From DATAGF01 sp963813355 (GTDB lineage Bacteria; Actinomycetota; Thermoleophilia; Miltoncostaeales; Miltoncostaeaceae): a DNA stretch of 53,675 nucleotides. The notes under the pieces were generated by a model. That model searched no databases and was not told where the DNA came from. It was given only the letters and a program-made list of their open reading frames with translations. Shown piece by piece: positions 33,939-40,829 of this stretch. The stretch spans positions 1 to 53,675 of the forward strand of contig CAWEYS010000026.1 in the NCBI GenBank assembly GCA_963813355.1, given 5' to 3'. The first letter of the stretch is position 1. Every line of letters starts with the position of its first letter. The position numbers and the translations under genes are program-made.

Positions 33939-34220
33939 GGTCCGCGCCCTGAGAGTCCTCGCCAGTGCAGGCGCTCCTATCGCCGCCAGCCGGTGGCGGT
34001 CACCCTGCTCACCCAAGCTCTTCCTTCGCTCTTTCGCGGGCGCGTCCAATCGAAAGGTAGAGGGGCCGGTAGGACAAAGCGAGGAGGGCCGGAAGGTATC
34101 CACAGAGATGACCCCGGCCGGGACTCCTAGCCGCGAATCCGGGTCCCACTTTTCCGGGGGATCCCCCCAGAGCTTCGCCGTTACGCGGGCACCAAGATCC
34201 CGCTTGTCATGCCGAGAAAG

Positions 34221-34309
34221 CGGAGGGGGTGGGATTCGAACCCACGGCCCGGCGACTGCCGGGCAGCGGTTTTCAAGACCGCCGCATTCGACCGCTCTGC
34301 CACCCCTCC
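34221..34309 (-). tRNA. tRNA-Ser (anticodon TGA)
   Basis: 89 bases. Acceptor GGAGGGG/CCCCTCC, anticodon stem-loop GCGGT-CTTGAAA-ACCGC giving anticodon TGA, a long variable arm (GCCCGGCAGTCGCCGGGC) typical of serine tRNAs, T-arm GTGGG-TTCGAAT-CCCAC, discriminator G. CCA is not encoded. It is the intact target of island 2. Confidence 0.95.
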
Positions 34310-34366
34310 GGGGGCAGCGGCCGCGAGAAGCCCCGCGGACCGCCCGCTACGATACGGCCCCCTCGC

Positions 34367-34456
34367 GGAGAGGTGGCCGAGTGGCTGAAGGCAGCCGCCT
34401 GCTAAGCGGTTAATCGGGGTCAACCCGATTCGAGGGTTCGAATCCCTCCCTCTCCG
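34367..34456 (+). tRNA. tRNA-Ser (anticodon GCT)
   Basis: 90 bases. Acceptor GGAGAGG/CCTCTCC, anticodon loop CTGCTAA giving GCT, long variable arm (ATCGGGGTCAACCCGAT), T-arm GAGGG-TTCGAAT-CCCTC, discriminator G. No encoded CCA. It is divergent from tRNA-Ser(TGA), 57 bases away. Confidence 0.95.
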
Positions 34457-34572
34457 TTCTCCACCCCGTACCCGTTCTCGCGCCGAGGCTGATCGGGGTC
34501 GCGCCCCGGGTCACGGCCCGTCGCTCCTCGTAGGCTGGCCGCCGTCCGTCAACGCCCGACCCGGGAGGACCC

Positions 34573-35283
34573 GTGACGACCCAAGGCCGCGTGATGAGGC
34601 GGGCCATCGGAGATCCGCTCCCGCGCTCGCTGGTCGCGCTCACCTTCGCGACCGGGCTGGTGGACGCCGTGAGCTTCCTCGGCCTGGGCCAGGTCTTCGT
34701 CGCCAACCAGACCGGGAACGTGGTCTTCCTCGCCTTCGCCCTGGCGGGGGCGTCGGGCCTCTCGGCGAGCGCGGCGCTGGTGTCGCTGCTGTGCTTCGCC
34801 GCCGGGTCGGCCGGCGGCGGCCTGCTGGCGCGCCGCCACGAGGGTCACCGGCGCCGCTGGGTGACCGGCGCGTTCCTCGGCGAGGCGGCCCTCGTCGTGG
34901 CGGCGACCCTGGCCGCCATCGGCGTGGGCATTGGCGAGGCGAACGCGCGGCGCGAGCTCGTGATCGGGCTCCTGGCCCTGGCGATGGGGTTCCGCAACGC
35001 CACGGTCCGGCGCCTCGGCGTGCCCGACATGACGACGACCGTCCTGACGATGACCCTGACGGCCCTGACGTCCGAACCGCCGCTCGGGGACGGCCGCGGG
35101 GCCGCTGCGGCGCGGCGGGCGGTCTCGGTTGGCGCCATGTTCGTCGGCGCGATCGTCGGAGCCGCGCTGGTCGTCAACGACCACCTCATGCCGGCGATGG
35201 TGCTGCTCGCCGCGATCGTCGTCGCCACGGCCGCGGCGTACGCCTGGCACCCCGAGCCGCGGGCTCCGCGGGAGGCGGTCTGA
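34573..35283 (+). CDS. YoaK family (DUF1275) membrane protein
   Basis: 236 residues from GTG 34573 with five to six hydrophobic helices. The family signature is visible as ATGLVDAVSFLGLGQVFVAN followed by QTGNVVFLAFALAG, and LALAMGFRNATVRRLGVPDM with TTTVLTMTLTAL. Function unknown; family members are small polytopic inner-membrane proteins suspected to be transporters. Stands alone between the tRNA pair and the DUF899 gene. Confidence 0.86.
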   Translation: MTTQGRVMRRAIGDPLPRSLVALTFATGLVDAVSFLGLGQVFVANQTGNVVFLAFALAGASGLSASAALVSLLCFAAGSAGGGLLARRHEGHRRRWVTGAFLGEAALVVAATLAAIGVGIGEANARRELVIGLLALAMGFRNATVRRLGVPDMTTTVLTMTLTALTSEPPLGDGRGAAAARRAVSVGAMFVGAIVGAALVVNDHLMPAMVLLAAIVVATAAAYAWHPEPRAPREAV

Positions 35284-35325
35284 GGAGCCCGTTGCGCGGT
35301 CCTTGCTCGGTGGAGAGCCCCCCGG

Positions 35326-35973
35326 CTAGTACTCGTCGTGGAACCGCCACCATTGGTAGGGGGGCGACTGCGGGCGGCCGGGCGGGGTGTCCTCCCACTC
35401 CTCCTGACGGCCGAGGGGCGTCAGGTCGAGGAACGTCCAGACGCTGCCGAGCGCCTCCACGCCGCGGCCGGTGGTCGCGTAGGTGAGGAAGGCGCGGTCG
35501 CCGTCGCGCAGGAAGACGTCGAGCGCGAAGTACTCGGTGGTCCCGCACGCCTGCTGGAAGCCCTCTCCGATCACGGTGTACCAGGGGACCGACCACCCCA
35601 TGCGGCTCTTGAGCCCCGCGATCTGGGCCTGCGGGGCGCGCGAGACGTGCGCCCACGAGGTGTCGCGGGCGTTGAGGTGGGCGAGCTCGCTGATCTGGTC
35701 GGTGAACATGGTGCAGCCGCCGCAGGGCGCCCCGTCCGGCGGGAACCAGAAGTGGTAGACGATCAGCTGGCGGCGCCCCTGGAAGAGGTCGAGCAGGGTG
35801 ACGGCGCCGTCCGGCGCCTCGAAGGCGTGGTCGGTCGAGAACTCCACCATGGGCTGGCGGCGCCGCTCGGCGGCCAGGGCGTCTCGGGCCCTCGTCGCCT
35901 CCTTCTCCTTCGCCAGCAGGGCATCGTGCGAGGCCTGCCACTCGTCCTGGCTGACGATCGGCGGGAGCTGCAT
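35326..35973 (-). CDS. DUF899 thioredoxin-like protein (predicted dithiol oxidoreductase)
   Basis: 215 residues. The family features are clear: QLIVYHFWFPPDGAPCGGCT with the CxxC active-site-like PCGGC, DTSWAHVSRAPQAQIAGLKS, RMGWSVPWYT and YFALDVFLRDGDRAFLTYAT, ending YQWWRFHDEY. DUF899 proteins have a thioredoxin fold and are thought to act as thiol reductases in the cytosol. Divergent from an HxlR regulator with two operator-like repeats in between, so it is the probable regulated gene. Confidence 0.9.
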   Translation of the reverse strand: MQLPPIVSQDEWQASHDALLAKEKEATRARDALAAERRRQPMVEFSTDHAFEAPDGAVTLLDLFQGRRQLIVYHFWFPPDGAPCGGCTMFTDQISELAHLNARDTSWAHVSRAPQAQIAGLKSRMGWSVPWYTVIGEGFQQACGTTEYFALDVFLRDGDRAFLTYATTGRGVEALGSVWTFLDLTPLGRQEEWEDTPPGRPQSPPYQWWRFHDEY

Positions 35974-36004
35974 CGTCGCCTCCTTTCCGCGCGGCGCGTC
36001 GAGG

Positions 36005-36051
36005 GTTCCTTCGAGAAACGCACCGTAGCAGGGTAGGTTCCTTCAAGGAAC
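36005..36051. promoter_or_regulatory. Tandem HxlR operators
   Basis: GTTCCTTCAAGGAAC at 36037-36051 is a perfect inverted repeat around a central C. A second, imperfect copy GTTCCTTCGAGAAAC lies at 36005-36019, 32 bases away, about three helical turns, so the sites are on the same face. They fall in the 96-base gap between the divergent DUF899 and HxlR genes. Confidence 0.75.
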
Positions 36052-36069
36052 TCAGATACCCTCTCCCCC

Positions 36070-36531
36070 GTGCAACGAACCGACTTCGCCCAGATGAGCT
36101 GCTCGATCGCCCGGAGCATGGCCGTCGCCGGCGAGCCCTGGTCGCCGCTCGTGATCCGGGACGTGTACATCGGGATCAACCGCTTCGACGACCTGCAGCG
36201 CGAGCTCGGCATCTCCCGCAAGGTGCTCTCCGAGCGCCTCAGGCACCTCGTCGACGCGGGGCTGCTCGAGCGCCGCCGCTACTCGGAGCGGCCGCCGCGC
36301 CACGAGTACGCCCTCACCCGGATGGGGTCGGAGTTCATGGACGTGCTGATGGCGATGGTCGCCTGGGGCGACCGCTGGACCGCCGGCGACGCCGGGCCGC
36401 CGGCCCTCTACCGACACCGCGCGTGCGGCCGGATCACGCACGTCGAGCCGCGCTGCGCAGCCTGCGGCGAGGTCCTGCGCTCGGGCGACGTCAACGTCGA
36501 GCCGGGACCGGGGCTAGCTGCCCCGAGCTAG
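36070..36531 (+). CDS. HxlR-family transcriptional regulator with C-terminal zinc-ribbon-like tail
   Basis: 153 residues from GTG 36070. The HxlR winged helix is seen in MSCSIARSMAVAGEPWSPLV, LQRELGISRKVLSERLRHLV and the wing RRRYSERPPRHEYALT. The N-terminal Cys (MSCSI) matches the redox-sensing Cys of HypR/QorR-type members. The tail has three further Cys positions (RACGRITHVEPRCAACGEVL) in a ribbon-like arrangement. It probably senses thiol-reactive or oxidative stress and controls the DUF899 gene. Its TAG stop is the insertion point of the IS630 element; the stop is retained. Confidence 0.9.
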   Translation: MQRTDFAQMSCSIARSMAVAGEPWSPLVIRDVYIGINRFDDLQRELGISRKVLSERLRHLVDAGLLERRRYSERPPRHEYALTRMGSEFMDVLMAMVAWGDRWTAGDAGPPALYRHRACGRITHVEPRCAACGEVLRSGDVNVEPGPGLAAPS

Positions 36532-37662
36532 TGTCATGATTCATTGATTCGCGTGCAGTAGCGCGCGATCGACTCGAGGATCTGGTCGGCGGTCTTGGTC
36601 CAGATGTAGGGGCGGGGATTGTCGTTCCAGGTCTCGATCCAGGCGCGGATGTCGGCGTTGAGGGCGCGCACCGAGCGGTGGGTGCCCCGGCGCAGGCTCT
36701 TGGTGGTCAGCTCGGCGAACCAGCGCTCGACCAGGTTCAGCCAGGAGGCGCTGGTCGGCGTGAAGTGAAGGACAAAGCGCGGGTGGGCCACCAACCAGCG
36801 CTTGATCGCCGGGGTCTTGTGGGTGGAGGAGTTGTCGATCACCAGGTGGACGTCCAGGTGCTCGGGGACGGCCGCGTCGATCCTGGCCAGGAAGCGCTTG
36901 AACTCGATCGCCCGGTGGCGGGCGTGCAGGGAGCCGATCACCTTGCCGCTGGCCAGGTCCAGGGCCGCATAGAGGCTGGAGGTCCCCGAGCGGCGGTAGT
37001 CGTGGGTGGCTCGCTCGGGGGTGCCCGGGAGCATCGGCAGGATCGGGGCCGACCGATCGAGCGCCTGGATCTGGGACTTCTCATCGACGCAGAGCACCAC
37101 CGCCCGCTCGGGCGGGTCCAGATAGAGCCCCACCACGTCGCGCACCTTGGCCACGAACTGCGGGTCCTTGGAGAGCTTCCAGACCTCGCGCCGGTGCGGC
37201 TGCAGGCCGAAGGCGGCCCAGATGCGCAGGACCGCCGACTGGCTCATGCCCAGCTCGGCCGCCAGCGAGCGCGTTGACCAGTGGGTGGCGTTGGCGGGCG
37301 TGCGCTCCAGGGTGGCCGTGATCACCTCCTCCACCTGGGCGTCGGTGACCGTGCGCGGCCGGCCCGGACGGGGCTCGTTGACCAGGCCGTCGAGGCGCTC
37401 CCTGGCAAAGCGCCCCCGCCACTTGGCGGCCATGCCGCGGGTGATCCCCAGGCGCTCGGCGATCTCGGTGTTCTTCAGCCCCTCGGCCGCCCCCAGGACC
37501 ACCCGCGATCTCATCGCCAGGGCTTGGGCGCTCTTTCGGCGCCGGGCCCAGGCCTCCAGCTGCGCGCGCTCCTCCTCGCTCAGCACCACGGATACCGCTC
37601 TCGGATCGGGCATGAGAGCAGTCTACCGATTACTGCACGCGAACTATTGCATCAGGACACTA
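36529..37662. mobile_element. IS630-family insertion sequence
   Basis: Inverted ends of about 33 bases: CTAGTGTCATGATTCATTG at the left and, on the other strand, CTAGTGTCCTGATGCAATAG at the right, both followed by TTCGCGTGCAGTA-type sequence. A TA duplication is at 36529-36530 and 37661-37662, as expected for IS630/Tc1-mariner elements. One transposase gene fills it. Ends and transposase look intact. Confidence 0.9.
36534..37613 (-). CDS. IS630-family transposase
   Basis: 359 residues. N-terminal helix-turn-helix pair: LKNTEIAERLGITRGMAAKW, and WSTRSLAAELGMSQSAVLRI, joined by a linker with NEPRPGRPRTVTDAQVEEVI. The DDE catalytic residues lie in VVLCVDEKSQIQALDR, VHLVIDNSSTHKTP and SASWLNLVERWFAELT. 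Length and order are those of full IS630 transposases, so it is probably active. The stop lies within the left inverted end. No frameshift signal is needed. Confidence 0.95.
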   Translation of the reverse strand: MPDPRAVSVVLSEEERAQLEAWARRRKSAQALAMRSRVVLGAAEGLKNTEIAERLGITRGMAAKWRGRFARERLDGLVNEPRPGRPRTVTDAQVEEVITATLERTPANATHWSTRSLAAELGMSQSAVLRIWAAFGLQPHRREVWKLSKDPQFVAKVRDVVGLYLDPPERAVVLCVDEKSQIQALDRSAPILPMLPGTPERATHDYRRSGTSSLYAALDLASGKVIGSLHARHRAIEFKRFLARIDAAVPEHLDVHLVIDNSSTHKTPAIKRWLVAHPRFVLHFTPTSASWLNLVERWFAELTTKSLRRGTHRSVRALNADIRAWIETWNDNPRPYIWTKTADQILESIARYCTRINES

Positions 37663-37844
37663 GGGCCGCGGCGGCAGCCCCGAGCCCCGAGCCCTCGGCC
37701 ACCGCCTCGGCCTCCGCGACCCGGCGCAACGCCGCCCCGACGATGCCCTGGTTGATGCGGAGCTGGCGCACCGTGAGGGCGACGCGTGCCGCCGGCGGCC
37801 CGCCCGGCGCGTCAGGATGGGCCCCTCATCGAGAGGAGACGGCC
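37663..37844 (-). other. Possible gene-end relic beside the IS
   Basis: On the minus strand this 182-base gap reads VRQLRINQGIVGAALRRVAE and an Ala-rich tail running into the IS end. The residues look like a real helix pair, but there is no start codon and no family is recognised. It could be the end of a gene truncated on the other side, or chance. Confidence 0.3.
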
Positions 37845-38258
37845 ATGGACCTCGACCTGGCGCGCGACTTCATCCGGGACAACCACCGTGGCGTGCTCGC
37901 AACCCGCCACCCCGGCGGCGGCATCCGGCAGTCGCCGATCGTCGCGGCGCTGGACGACGCCGGCCGCATCGTCGTCAGCTCGCGCGAGACGGCCTTCAAG
38001 GTGCGCTACCTGCGCGCCGATCCGTGGGCCCAGGCCTGCGTCGTCACGGACCGCTTCTTCGGGCCGTGGGTCTGGGTGGAGGGGACGGCCGAGATCGCCT
38101 CGCTCCCCGAGGCGATGGAGCCGCTGGTCAACTACCGCCGGCGCTTCGCGGACGCCGGCGGCATCGACTGGGACGACTACCGCGCCCGGATGGAGCGCGA
38201 GCGGCGCGTCCTCATCCGCATCCAGCCCGAGCGGGCCGGACCGGACAGGCAGGGCTGA
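37845..38258 (+). CDS. PPOX-class F420-dependent oxidoreductase-like protein
   Basis: 137 residues from ATG 37845 after GAGGAGACGG. Split-barrel flavin/F420-binding fold: FIRDNHRGVLATRHPGGGIR, QSPIVAALDDAGRIVVSSRE, AFKVRYLRADPWAQACVV and WVWVEGTAEI. The RQSPIVA/SSRETAFKVRYLR pattern matches the TIGR03618-type PPOX F420 family. F420 dependence fits an actinobacterium but cannot be proven from sequence. Substrate unknown. Confidence 0.86.
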   Translation: MDLDLARDFIRDNHRGVLATRHPGGGIRQSPIVAALDDAGRIVVSSRETAFKVRYLRADPWAQACVVTDRFFGPWVWVEGTAEIASLPEAMEPLVNYRRRFADAGGIDWDDYRARMERERRVLIRIQPERAGPDRQG

Positions 38259-38264
38259 GGCGGC

Positions 38265-38520
38265 TCAGACGAAGCGCTTCACGAAGGCCAGGGCCGTCTC
38301 TGCGACCTCGCGCCAGCCGCCGTCGATCGTCAGCGAGTGGCCGCGGCCCGGGATCTCGAGGTACTCGGTGACGCCCTGGATCGAGGGCGACCGAGGCCGC
38401 CTCCAGGCCGCGGCCGGCGATGATCTGGGTCAGCAGGCCGCCGAACGAGTGTCCGATAGGCGCCGGCGGGCGCGGGCGGATCGTCGGGCACGGCCACTCC
38501 TCCATCCAGGGGTGGTGGAT
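38265..38520 (-). pseudogene. Collapsed alpha/beta-hydrolase gene remnant
   Basis: Two hydrolase pieces are joined in about 85 codons: HHPWMEEWP...PIGHSFGGLLTQIIAGRGLE, with the nucleophile elbow GHSFGG, then directly QGVTEYLEIPGRGHSLTIDG and GWREVAETALAFVKRFV, with the catalytic His, in another frame. The strand/helix region that should lie between them, and most of the N-terminal half, are missing. At least one deletion and a frameshift have occurred. It lies just downstream of the MFS gene. Confidence 0.75.
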
Positions 38521-38522
38521 CG

Positions 38523-40085
38523 TTATGAGGCGGCGACCTGCTCGGCCCTCACCCGGGGGTCGGCCGGCTGCTCGCGGTCCGCGGGGGACGGCGTGCCGCG
38601 CAGGCCGATGAAGGCGGTCAGCGCCGCGAGGAAGGTCAGGGCCGCCCCCACCCACATCGCCCCCTGCACGCCGGTGACGAACGCCTCGAACGCGTTCTGC
38701 TGGGCGGCCGGACCGGCGATGCGGCCGACGATCTGCCCCTGCGCGCCGATCACCAGCTCCTCCAGACCCGGGGCCTGGCCGCGGACCGCGGCCGGCAGGC
38801 TCGCGACGTCGGACTCCCACTGGCGAGTCGCGAGGGTGGCACCGACCGCCCCGAGCACCGCGAGGCCGACCGCCGCTCCCACCTGCCGCGCGGAGTTGAT
38901 CACCCCGGAGGCGACGCCCGCCTTGCGCGGGTCAACCGACGCCATCGCCGTGGCCGAGGTCGTCGGCATCGTCAGCGCGAGACCGGCGCCCATGAGCACG
39001 TAGAACGGCCAGATGCTGTTGTAGCTCGAGTCCACCTGGAGCTGGCTGAGGCCGACCAGCCCGCCGCTGACCATGAGCATGCCGGTCGTCATGAGCTGGC
39101 GCGGGCTGAAGCGCGACTGGAGCTTCCCGGCCATAGGGCCGATCAGCATCACCATCGCCGTCAGCGGCAGCGCCGCCAGGCCGGACTTCTCCGGCGACCA
39201 CCCCTTCACGTTCTGGAAGTAGAGCGTGATGAAGTAGACGACCCCGAACAGCGCCAGGCCGACGAACGCCACCAGCACGACGGGCGCGCTGAAGCTGGCG
39301 CGCTTGAAGAACTCCAGGGGCACCATGGGGTTCGCGCTGCGGGCCTCCCAGGCGACGAACGCCGCGAGGGTGACGGCGGCGGCGGTGAGGAAGCCGATGG
39401 TGTACGCCGAGGCCCAGCTGTGGTCGTTGGTCTCGATGAGCCCCCAGACCAGCAGGAAGAGCCCGCCCGTGATGAGGGCGACGCCGGGCAGGTCGAGGGT
39501 GAGGCTGGTGGGGTCGCGCGACTCGGCGACGGCCCAGATCGTGACGAGCGCTCCGACGATCCCCACCGGCACGTTGATCCAGAAGATGGCCGACCAGTCG
39601 ACGTGCTGCACCAGCACCCCGCCGAGCACCGGCCCGATCGCCAGGGCGACCGCCGAGATGCCGGCCCAGATGCCGATGGCGGTACCCAGCTCGCGGCGGG
39701 GGAAGGCGGCGACGATGATCGACAGGGTGAGCGGGTTCATGAGGGCGCCTCCCACGCCCTGCCCGGCGCGGAATGCCACCAGCCACTCGATGCTCGGGGC
39801 CAGGGCACAGGCGACCGACATCGCGGTGAAGATGCCGAGGCCCGCCAGGAACAGGCGCTTGCGGCCGAAGCGGTCGCCCAGCTTGCCCCCGAGCATGATG
39901 AGGACGGCGAAGGAGAGGACGTACGCGTTGATCGTCCACTCGAGCGTCGAGGGCGACGCGTCGAGCTCGCGCTGGATCGAGGGCAGCGCGACGTTGACGA
40001 TCGTGTTGTCGAGCATGATCAGGAACAGGCCGAAGCACATCGCCGCGAGGGTGAGCCACTTGTGGCCCTGGTTGCGCGAGGTCAT
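38523..40085 (-). CDS. MFS drug efflux transporter, DHA2 (EmrB/QacA, 14-TM) family
   Basis: 520 residues from ATG 40085, whose ATGA overlaps the TetR stop. TM1 MCFGLFLIMLDNTIVNVALP carries the family motif D1, and GGKLGDRFGRKRLFLAGLGI is motif A. GQGVGGALMNPLTLSIIVAAF is motif B and AIGPVLGGVLVQ motif C, which marks antiporters. About 14 membrane spans. It should export drugs or toxic compounds using proton-motive force. Controlled by the adjacent TetR regulator. Confidence 0.93.
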   Translation of the reverse strand: MTSRNQGHKWLTLAAMCFGLFLIMLDNTIVNVALPSIQRELDASPSTLEWTINAYVLSFAVLIMLGGKLGDRFGRKRLFLAGLGIFTAMSVACALAPSIEWLVAFRAGQGVGGALMNPLTLSIIVAAFPRRELGTAIGIWAGISAVALAIGPVLGGVLVQHVDWSAIFWINVPVGIVGALVTIWAVAESRDPTSLTLDLPGVALITGGLFLLVWGLIETNDHSWASAYTIGFLTAAAVTLAAFVAWEARSANPMVPLEFFKRASFSAPVVLVAFVGLALFGVVYFITLYFQNVKGWSPEKSGLAALPLTAMVMLIGPMAGKLQSRFSPRQLMTTGMLMVSGGLVGLSQLQVDSSYNSIWPFYVLMGAGLALTMPTTSATAMASVDPRKAGVASGVINSARQVGAAVGLAVLGAVGATLATRQWESDVASLPAAVRGQAPGLEELVIGAQGQIVGRIAGPAAQQNAFEAFVTGVQGAMWVGAALTFLAALTAFIGLRGTPSPADREQPADPRVRAEQVAAS

Positions 40086-40699
40086 GGGGCCAGCACCCGG
40101 CTCAGAGTCGCCGCGACGGGGCCGAGGCGCTCCAGCTCGCGGTCGCCCCCGAGCGCGCAAGTGAACGCGCCGAGGAAGCTGAGCCCGCCGAACAGCGCCA
40201 CGACGTGCTCGGGGTCAACGTCGCGGCGCAGGCGCCCGGTCTCCTGGCTGCGCCGCACCGCCGTGCCGACGACCTCGACGAACCCGGCCCGGATGCCGTC
40301 GAGCGTCTCGCGGATCGCCGGGTCGTCAACCATGGTCACCGCCAGCGAGCGGAGCTTGAGGGAGTCCGGGACGTCGGGCTCGCGGACCCGCTCCCCGAGC
40401 GCGCGGGCGATCCCGCCGAAGGGGTCATCGGGATCGGCCTCCGCGGCCGCCTCGAGCCGGCCGCGCATGCGATCGGCCTGCTCCACCAGGACGGCCGAGA
40501 AGAGCTCGAGCTTGCCGCCGAAGTGCTGGTAGAGCACCGCCTCCGAGCAGTCGGCCTCGCGGGCGATGTCGCCCACGCTCGTGCCGTGGTAGCCCCGCTC
40601 GGCGAAGAGGCCGCGCCCCACCTGGAGGAGCAGCGTCCTGCGACCCTCGCGGGTCATGCGGCTACGGGGCGGTGCGACGGGCTCGGTCTCCGGGGTCAT
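40082..40699 (-). CDS. TetR-family regulator of the efflux gene
   Basis: 205 residues. HTH: RRTLLLQVGRGLFAERGYHG, TSVGDIAREADCSEAVLYQH and FGGKLELFSAVLVEQADRM. The ligand domain follows (VTMVDDPAIRETLDGIRAGF). It is translationally coupled to the MFS gene and the palindrome at 40715-40728 lies 16 bases upstream of its start, so self-control of the operon is likely. Ligand unknown. Confidence 0.92.
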   Translation of the reverse strand: MTPETEPVAPPRSRMTREGRRTLLLQVGRGLFAERGYHGTSVGDIAREADCSEAVLYQHFGGKLELFSAVLVEQADRMRGRLEAAAEADPDDPFGGIARALGERVREPDVPDSLKLRSLAVTMVDDPAIRETLDGIRAGFVEVVGTAVRRSQETGRLRRDVDPEHVVALFGGLSFLGAFTCALGGDRELERLGPVAATLSRVLAP

Positions 40700-40714
40700 G
40701 CACCGAAGGTAGCA

Positions 40715-40728
40715 AGTGAACGTTCACT
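40715..40728. promoter_or_regulatory. TetR operator palindrome
   Basis: AGTGAACGTTCACT, a perfect 14-base palindrome directly upstream of the TetR-MFS operon. Its form is typical of TetR/AcrR-type operators. Confidence 0.75.
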
Positions 40729-40829
40729 CATCAAAGGGTGGCGGGTCGACACCAAGGGTGCGTGGACCCCGGCCCGATGAGGAGGGGACGATCGCCCGGC
40801 AGCCACCTCGAGACCGCGCCGGAGCAGAG

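Larger units (their letters stand above)
30990..34277. mobile_element. Genomic island 2, inserted at tRNA-Ser(TGA)
   Basis: Bounded by the 57-bp near-perfect repeat of the tRNA 3' part; element length is 3231 bp. The intact tRNA is at the right end, the same polarity as island 1. Contents: a YbdK-type ligase and a secreted protein, both on the minus strand, with about 0.7 kb of non-coding DNA between. No recombinase fragment was found, so mobility was lost or supplied in trans. Interpretation as an island rests on the tRNA-fragment repeat. Confidence 0.7.
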
